64,000 bases of DNA from Rhipidocladum racemiflorum (Eukaryota; Streptophyta; Magnoliopsida; Poales; Poaceae), in assembly GCA_036346355.1 (NCBI GenBank), contig CM070577.1, positions 17,731,666 to 17,795,665 on the forward strand, in the 5' to 3' direction. The position numbers and the translations under genes are program-made. The notes beneath the pieces are model-generated. The model ran no database searches and was not told where the DNA came from. It saw nothing but the letters and a program-made list of their open reading frames with translations. Each line of letters starts with the position of its first letter. Position 1 is the stretch's first letter. Of this stretch, positions 56,611 through 64,000 are shown one piece after another.

Positions 56611-56675
56611 AAACTAGAGAATAAAACCTTTCGGCTTAGGGTTTTCTCGCGTTTTTTGGGCCGGTTGAAGTGTTA

Positions 56676-58891
56676 TGTCGCCACGGAGTGTCGTAACCTT
56701 ATTTAACGTGCATGATAAGGTTAATAACATTATGAGGTGTGGAATTAAGGTTAAAACTATAGGATATGGAGGTTAATAGCTTTTCCGGGCCATTTTCGGG
56801 GTTTTGGGCCTTCCCGGGGGAGTTTTGGGCCTTGGTGGGCTTTGGTGGGATGGATTAGGTCTCCGTAACGGACTAGAATTGGGTGTGGGGGCTGGTAAAA
56901 GGGGTTTCCCTGCCCCTTTGGGGCGTCCACCCTGCTGCCTTTGCGCCCTTGAGGCCTTGGTGCGCCCTCACCTCCCCCACTTGCCAAGCCCTAGCCGCCC
57001 CTTCCCTTTGAGCCTTGCGCCTCCCCCTTGCTCTCCTCCATTGCCCCACCTCTCCACCACCTCTCCTCCACCCCCTTGCTGCCCTAGGGTGGTCTCCACA
57101 CCTCTGCACCTTGTGGATCCATCCGTTGGAGCGAGGAGGCGAGGCGTGGAAGCGAGGAAGCGATCCGCGAGGAGATCTATTGGAGATTCGTTCGTTGGGC
57201 AAAGGTATGATCATGGGGATCCTTGGGTTTGATCTAGGTACTGTTCTTAGGGTGTTTATGAAGTTTTTAGATCAATTGGTGGTGCTGGGTTGGAGTTCTT
57301 TGGGTTAGATCTAGACGTTGCCACGTTTCTGTTTTCGGGCAGATTGAGCAGTCTGGCTAGGGTTCGAGTTTTCGTCGATTTAGAATCCGAATCTGTCCGT
57401 ATGGACTTAAAAGAAGTTATAGATAATTTAATTATATTTCCGTGGACATAAAGCACGTTAAAATCCGATCAGCCGTTTGAAAGTTATGGCCGTTTTACCG
57501 AGCGTGTTAAAATCTGTGACGCGATTGGAACAGATCTCGGTAATCTGTAGATTAGACGACTTTAGAGTCCGAATCAGTCTTTCCATATACCTAGAGAAAG
57601 TTGGGAAATTTCCTAAGCTACGCGAGGGTGTACTCGTTTAATTCATTCGGAGTCCCAGAACTCAAGTTATGCCTTTTGCAAGGCTGCTATCCCGACGGGA
57701 CAGAACCTCTGTTTTAGGTTTTGCGAGTAGGGAGCAATGTCGGGTTAGATGGGGGTTTGCGTACTGTTTTGTGGTTATGATTGTGATTGTGTGATACCCC
57801 TGTGCAGGAGGTGTGACCCCGGGAGTGCCTTCTACTTCCCGCCAATCCGTTGCACGTGGTTGAGGCAAGTGTGTTGTGATGGATAGCGAGTTGTAGGTTG
57901 CATGTTGAGATTAGATGGAATTGTTTACATGATATATGTCCACTTGCCATGTGTTAATGATTGCTATGATATGATGAGCATGTTTAAGATGTTATGACGC
58001 CATGTGTTAAAGTATGAGTTTTATATGATGTTGGCATGCTTGCATACATGACATGTTACATGGCCCGGGCGGTGAGAAAGTCATTAACTAATCCGGGAAG
58101 GTCGGTGAGAAAGTTATGACTAATCCGGAGAGCCAATAGAGTAAGTCCTACATCGTGATTCCATTTACCGTGGGTTGTGGAAGCGAGGAGTAGGCACCCT
58201 CCATCTTCGGGATGGAAGGGGGGAGAGGGTGCACACCGACGGGTATGTACTCAACCATACCGGTATGAGTTTCCAAGGAGATATGAGCATTGCATTGCAT
58301 TGTATACACAATGATGATGATTTTGTTAAAGTGTTCATGATTGAGATGATATACATGATGTGAGATGTTATTTTCTATGATATTGTTATTGTTGTCCATT
58401 ACAATATGCTTCTTTGAGTTTCGAACTCACGCTTGTGTTTTATGTTGTTTTTAGGTACTTTGAGATCGGCATGCGGGAAAAAGGGGTTTAGCTACACTTC
58501 TACACGTAGCTCTACCATCATAGTCTATGATTAATCACTTGGAGACATGATTTTAAGAGTTGTGCCATAAAGTTAATGTATGGTTTAATCTAGCATGCTT
58601 GTGATCCCTTATTTGCTTCGTTATAGTTTATGAAGTGGTTGAGCGTGGTATTATTGGCGTAGTTTGATGATACATCCATTTATGTTGATGTTTTAGATGT
58701 CGTGTGCTATGATATATCTTGCCATGATATTGATATTGTGTTAATTCATGAAAAAAACAAAGGAGGTGCTGCCGAAATCTCGGTTTTTAGCCTATGCGCC
58801 TTTGCTGGAATTTTATGTTAAATATGATATTTGGATGTTGTTTAGCATATGTTTGGTAGCATTCGGGCATATTAAATGCCGGGGTGTTACA
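56676..58891 (+). repeat. 5' LTR of the non-coding gypsy element
   Basis: Starts TGTCGCCACGGAGTGTCG and ends GGGGTGTTACA. It is 2.2 kb and aligns along its length with the Tekay-like LTR at 29654-32027. Shared blocks include a CT-rich tract (57000-57110), TTTAGAGTCCGAATCAGTCTTT, the GGTCGGTGAGAAAG..ATGACTAATCCGG block (58093-58125) and TTTCCAAGGAGA..ATGAGCATTGCATTG. Overall identity is clearly lower than between the two LTRs of that element. Confidence 0.85.
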
Positions 58892-61800
58892 GTTGGTATC
58901 AGAGCGGGCTGTAGGTCCTTGGAATGTGAATTTTTAGTGTCATGCCATAGGGTACAACTAAAATATGATGTGGAATAACTTAGAAACATGGCTTAGGTTT
59001 CAACTAAAACTTTGTTATAGGATAGCAACATTAAAACTTGCAAAAGTGGTATAACTAATCTAAAATTTGACACACATTGGATGCACAGTAGGAAAGGGTA
59101 TGGGTATCGTTTTCTTTACGCTTAAATATTGTATTTAAGCTATGATGTTGGATGCTTCTTTCGACAATGCTTGTTGCTATGTCAATGTTATATGTTGTGG
59201 GGTTGTGGTACCGAAGGGTTTTGGTCACCTCTTTTTGTTTATAGTAAGGGTGAGGTTTGACGGTGTGGCCGGTTAGCACCATCACCGAAGAACGGTTAAC
59301 CCCTGTAGGAGAAGAGCGCTTACCCTTTCTGTTGTAGATCGGGTAGTTGATTGGAGACAAAAAGGAAGAGTTAATGGTGGTTTCTTTCGTATGTTCTTTC
59401 TTTGTTACGACGATCGGTGTTCGTTGCTTTTCTTGGCTTTAGTTGAGTTGAACCAAAAGAAAAGTGTTTTGTATTGGATTTCAGCGGATCGTTCCATTAT
59501 GCGGTGTGTGGGTTTGTCTTTCTTGGTTAAAGGCGAAGAAGAGGAGTCTAGGGTTGCGCTCCTTTCTGGCGCCTTTCGATTTTAATGATTAGTTTGTTGA
59601 TGGCTTTATGGGGAAGAAGCATTCAAATTTATCCCTGTGTTTGTCTTTCTCAGAGGTTAACGGAGTTATTGCGGAGTTATGCGGACACAGCTATCGAGGC
59701 TGAAGTTACGTGTCTTTGTAGAAGTAAGTGGTGTTTGATTCGTTATTTTCTTTGGTTTAAGAAAATCATCTTTGAAGAACCCTTCCTATTTTGTGAAAGT
59801 TTGGAGTTAGGGTTTATTTGCAAAGGTATATTTGATCGATTGATTCCCTCGGTAGGAGTCTTTGAGATTTAAAAAGTGTTTTGGAGAATTCCTTTGCATG
59901 ACCAAGTTTGGGTTTGTCTCATCGCAATTTTGAGAGTCAAATTTTCCTTATGAACTTGGGATGAGTTTTAAAACTAAAATGCTGTAAACAAAGTAGTCTT
60001 TTGACTGAAATCGTTTGTCCCTAGTAAGAATTGATGTTTAGCATGTTATGTAGTAGGTAACAATGTGGTTTATGGATTGATGTGTTGCTAAGTTAAATTT
60101 TGAGTTGAATCAATTCAATGTGATTAATATCTCTAGCTTGAGAATAAATAGACTACTAGTGTTGCAGTTTACTCTTAGCGAGAATGATTAAATGTGTTAA
60201 TGTACATGCTTAGAATCTGTTGCCTTGCTTTAAAAGTGCTTATGGTCCTTGTTAATGTTAAAAGTTTAAACTTTGATGCATAGTTAAAACATTAAGATGA
60301 TGTAGACTCTTTGTTATTGTAAAAGAAACTTTCTTTGGTTGTTAAAGATGTTCTAATCTAATGGATTAATAGAGAAATTTAATCGTGTTGACTAGTGACT
60401 TTAATTTGGATGTTGATTAGAGTTGCTATTTATGTTGTTGCAAACTACTAGTATCTTTGGAAGTAAGCAGTTGTGTCGCTACAATGCTAGTATTGATATC
60501 AATGGAGAAGACATAAGACTTATTGTTAATGATGTTGTTAATGGTAGTGTTAATGCTAGTATTCAGTCTATTTTAAATAGTGGGGGTATGTTGTGTGGTG
60601 GTAATTTTGTTATCACCTATGTATAGGAGTAGCTAAAAGTAATGTTGTTGGTTGATGATTATGCCCATTTGTTGTTATTGATGACTAAGTAGTTGTGGTA
60701 ACTGTTTAGATTATTCGTTGGAAAACCATGGTTAAAATAGAGGAAAATTTTAACATGTTGCGATGGAGTGAGCTTTGGATAATTAACATGATGTACAATT
60801 TCATCCTTAATGAATGTATGCCTTGGAATCCTAGTTATGAACTTTGTCTTGTAGAGATAATATTTACATGTTGAAGTCGTTGTTTAACTGAATAAGGTTC
60901 GGTTGTCGAGACGTGAATATATAGGTGGTATGAAATTTATATGTTGATCTTGCTGAAAGATTTGTGGAAGTACTTTGTTTCAAATTTAGAATAAGATGTA
61001 TTATGATTCGGTGAGCCGTGGGGATCATATCATTATAGTCTTGGTTGGGTGCCTTTTTGATAAGCATCATAAACCCTTATTAAAAAATGTTGGGAATGGT
61101 AACTAGAGGAAGAATTTGTTGTGAAACTTTCGGTTGAATTGTGTTGGGGCTCCTCAGATAGTAAATAGTGATTATTGAAGTCTTTAATGGAAAGCGTAGT
61201 GGAGTACTAGAGATGGTTCCTTTCATGCTGAGCTGTTGTCTAAAAACCTTTGAAACTGGTTTGGTTGTTTGCCATTTTGCTTGAAGGGTTTTTGGTCAAG
61301 GTGTTCCTTATGCTGTGTTTCAGAGTTTCCCCAAGAACTCGTAATGTTTGGTGTCGACCTTTGGTTTTGGCGAATTTGTTTAGTTCGTGTTGTGAGTTTG
61401 GATTTACATCCAAAAGTTTTTGAGTCGATCGCGCCCTTCGCGTTAATTGAATTATCTTTGGAATTAATTTCAAAAGGAAGCAGATGGTCATAAAGGGTTG
61501 TGTTGGAAACTTTTGAGTTAAGCCCTTGATGTGTAACTCTATTTGGCTAGAGTTGGAGTCATTTGGAAAATGTGTCTGGTGTGCGGGTGTTTCACAAAGT
61601 CTGGATTTTTATGAATGTTTCATAAGTGAATTTGGTTAGAGAAGAGTTTTCTTTTGGGATTGAGTTTCCCTCTCTTTTGATAAAATTTATGGCAGTTGTT
61701 TGTGCAGACGTCTAACTTTGGAGTCAATGTTCTTTTCCAAAATGTTGATTTTGGTTAAAATGCGATGTTTTGCAAAGTTTAGCTATCTATCGTTGGTGGG

Positions 61801-62275
61801 TTATGATATGATGTGGTGCCTTCTTGTTAACTATCTTTGCCGACATAGTTTATATGAATTAGCGCAACTCTCGATGTTATTCGAGATTTATTCATGTGAT
61901 ACCGAGGAAGAAGTCGTCATGTGAATGACTTTTCGGTAGTGTGGTTACATGATGAAGGAATGGTGAAAAGTAAACATGACATCGTTTTTACATGTTAAAT
62001 GATAAAAGAGTCGTTGAGCCAGGTCGGTGAGAAAGTCATATATGGAGATATGACTAATCCGGAGTGCTCCTGAAGAGTGTGCATTTATGTCATGAAACGA
62101 GATGTCCATTTCTTTTTAGTATGTAAAGAAAGAATAAAAATTTTCTGGTATGTTGGTTGTGATGAAGGGGATTTGTGTTTCCTTTGCATCTTGGTTTAGA
62201 AAGTTAAACTGAATGCTCTTTGGTTATTGTCGAATCCTTTCCAAAGTGATTGTAGTGCATTGGATTCAAGGTTAA
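58892..62275 (+). other. Primer site and long non-coding interior
   Basis: TGGTATCAGAGC starts at 58895. The rest is T-rich on the plus strand, with short open frames only (up to about 100 codons) and no gag, protease, RT or integrase motif in any frame that I can see. A piece at about 62020-62065 (CAGGTCGGTGAGAAAGTC, then GACTAATCCGGAG) repeats a motif of this element's own LTR. Confidence 0.7.
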
Positions 62276-64000
62276 TGTCGGGACCCCGAATTTGCAAATC
62301 CGGACCCTCTGTGTATTCAGCACTAGTCCAGGAACGCGCTAGTGCACACAGTCTTAACATTGGTAAATATCACAATCATACCACTCGATACCAAATAAGT
62401 ACTTTATTTAAATAACCAAAGGTTACTTGACCTTATGGCCAAGTTACAAATATATGCCTTGCAAGGCGAAACTTATTAAAAGAGAAATAACGGCGGAAAA
62501 TCAAATAACCCAGTGGCGCCATCCAGTATACCAGGCAATGGTGGGCTCGCATCCCTAAGTAGACGGGTCCTCTTGGAACTCCTCCTCCGGCTGGCGTAAT
62601 CTCCTCTTCAAGCGATATTGTGTTGAGGCAAGGGTGAGTACTTGGTACTCGACAAGTCATGCCTGAGAATGCAAGCTAAGATACTATATGCATGGCTTGG
62701 TACAAAGGAATAGCTCAAGGTATATTTGCGATGCTTGACATTTGAAAAGTAATATAAGTAGATTCGAAAGCGGTAGAAATAAGTAAAGCGTAAATAACTT
62801 TTCAAGAAGTTTAACAAACATTTTTCCCCATCCTAAACCACATTTCCATCATCTTCATTGTTAAACCAACCCAACCTTTCAAATCCAAGTTATTTTGAAA
62901 GTCTAACCCTTGTTGTAATTCGAGCATTGTCGATCACAGTGGACTCGGCTATTCAAATAGATTCTACACTCTGCGAGAGGTTATGCACTTTACCCACAAG
63001 ATCTGATCAAACACCACAAAGGCGAGTTCAGTAACAAAGCCTTTGGAAGCTTTAAACAACACAGGTGGTCCTCTCAGGTTCGTGCTCTACACCATCCCTT
63101 CCCTTAGCCAAGGCGAAGTATGGGACCAACACACCGTTAGATGGGTATCGGCCACGACCACGATCGCTCCCGATACAATCACACAAGCGGTGTAAGCGAC
63201 ACCCTGAGGCTCCACAAGTGAGTCCTTAGCGACTTAGTCAACTAGGGCCGTCCCATTCCGACCATGTGGTTGCAAGTATGACCCAGTTCAAAGGCTTGCA
63301 AGGTTAAGTCCTTAGAGTGACCAGGGCAAGACTACTAGAAAAACCAAATCAACACTCCCAATGCCACAATGGCCCACCTGATTACTCTTGCCACATGCCC
63401 CGATCGAAATCTGTTTATCAAACCCCGATTGATTACCATGCACCACGTGCCATCAACATCACATGATACTTTTCCAAAAGCAGGTTCGGTATGTCATTAA
63501 GTCAATATTAACATTTGATTGTCCAAAATCATGTTATGAGCACGTGCGGAGTCTAAGCGTTATACTACAACGGTCTAAACCCATGTTGGCAATTTAATAA
63601 TGTCCAACTAGTAAACCACAACTAGGGTGACAAGGGATCATGGCACATACTTAAATAATCAAGGTGTCATACGACAATTTGGTATTTATCTAACCCCCAT
63701 GTTTAAACAAAGTATCTTTCTAATTGATCTAGCATGCAATAGTTTAAATCAAAATAGATTTGAAATAGGATCAACATGGTCAAAGCACAACTTGCCTTCA
63801 AAAAGTACTTGCTCTTGGTCTTGAGTTGGATCCTGAGTCAATACTTCCCCTTGAATCCCTCAGGCACTTCAACGTCTACTCGTAAAGCGTGCAAATAGCA
63901 AATACACAAATAAACAATAGGCAAAAACATCCCAAAACTCCAAATAAAATCCATAAACAGAGAGAACATAATTTTCTGGATTTTTAGAAAGCTGGAATCG
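62276..64000 (-). repeat. Second LTR of the family at 4769-8268, truncated by window edge
   Basis: Begins TGTCGGGACCCCGAATTTGC and follows 4769 to about 6495 for 1.7 kb with scattered differences. The left flank is GGATTCAAGGTTAA, not a primer site. It is therefore either a solo LTR or the 3' LTR of a minus-strand element whose interior lies to the right of the window. It is inserted in the non-coding gypsy interior. Confidence 0.9.

Larger units (their letters stand above)
52099..56675 (+). mobile_element. CACTA (En/Spm) transposon, left part
   Basis: The end CACTACTACAGAATGGCA at 52099 interrupts the PPR frame. It is followed by a subterminal repeat array (52190-52580) and a TNP2-type transposase in plus orientation (53827-56610). 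The element is cut at 56676 by a gypsy LTR; its right end lies beyond the window or beyond the nested insert. The expected 3-bp duplication cannot be checked without the other end. Confidence 0.88.
56676..62275 (+). mobile_element. Non-coding Tekay-related gypsy element (LARD-like), partial
   Basis: The 5' LTR (56676-58891) and primer site are related to those of the element at 29654, and the first 150 bp of leader are also similar (TAGGATAGCAACATTAAAAC, then TTGACACAC..GGATGCACAGTAGGA). After that no gag or pol motif is found in 3.1 kb. The 3' end is not in the window because another LTR enters at 62276. I read it as a large non-autonomous derivative; an alternative is internal replacement in one copy. 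Confidence 0.75.

Noticed and set aside
1..64000. CRISPR array, phage or bacterial defence system
   Set aside because: Sequence is clearly plant nuclear transposon DNA; tandem repeats found lack regular spacers and associated genes.

Overview
The window is transposon-dense plant DNA, most likely from a grass; several families look like those described in rice (Oryza). This rests on the element families seen: chromoviral Ty3/gypsy elements with multi-kilobase LTRs and initiator-Met tRNA primer sites, a Ty1/copia element, hAT elements, a CACTA element and foldback MITEs. No intact host gene was found. There are three host-gene relics: a formylglycinamidine ribonucleotide synthase (FGAM synthase) pseudogene, a pentatricopeptide repeat (PPR) pseudogene and a short fragment resembling the FDM/IDN2 coiled coil. 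I saw no rRNA, tRNA or CRISPR.

Layout. 1-8268 is the 5' half of a minus-strand gypsy element with a 3.5 kb LTR. It sits in an older Tat-like element whose antisense ORF and 3' LTR lie at 8269-8815 and 16303-18578. The same ORF also holds a second gypsy element (8816-16297, target duplication GGCAG), which is internally inverted: both outer ends are U5 ends. 18579-25150 is AT-rich, with the FDM-like fragment, a 36-bp minisatellite and a 0.9 kb block present twice. One copy of that block holds a Mutator-type MITE; the other shows the empty site.

25150-48040 is a Russian doll. The FGAM synthase pseudogene is split by a copia element (25400-47572, duplication GTTTT). The copia 5' LTR is split by an autonomous-size hAT element (25667-40529, duplication GTACCTCC). 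The hAT element is split by a Tekay-like gypsy element (29654-39580, duplication TTATG). A solo LTR (40755-41735, duplication CTTGT) sits in the copia leader.

49248-52098 is a PPR pseudogene broken by two non-autonomous hAT elements and an AT-rich block, and cut by a CACTA element that starts at 52099. The CACTA element is cut at 56676 by a third gypsy LTR whose interior shows no coding capacity. That interior is entered at 62276 by another LTR of the family seen at 4769-8268, in the same orientation.

Nothing here works as an operon or pathway. The value of the window is its insertion history, which matching target duplications date in relative order. Frames in even the youngest elements are broken mostly by small indels, so some breaks may be sequencing errors.
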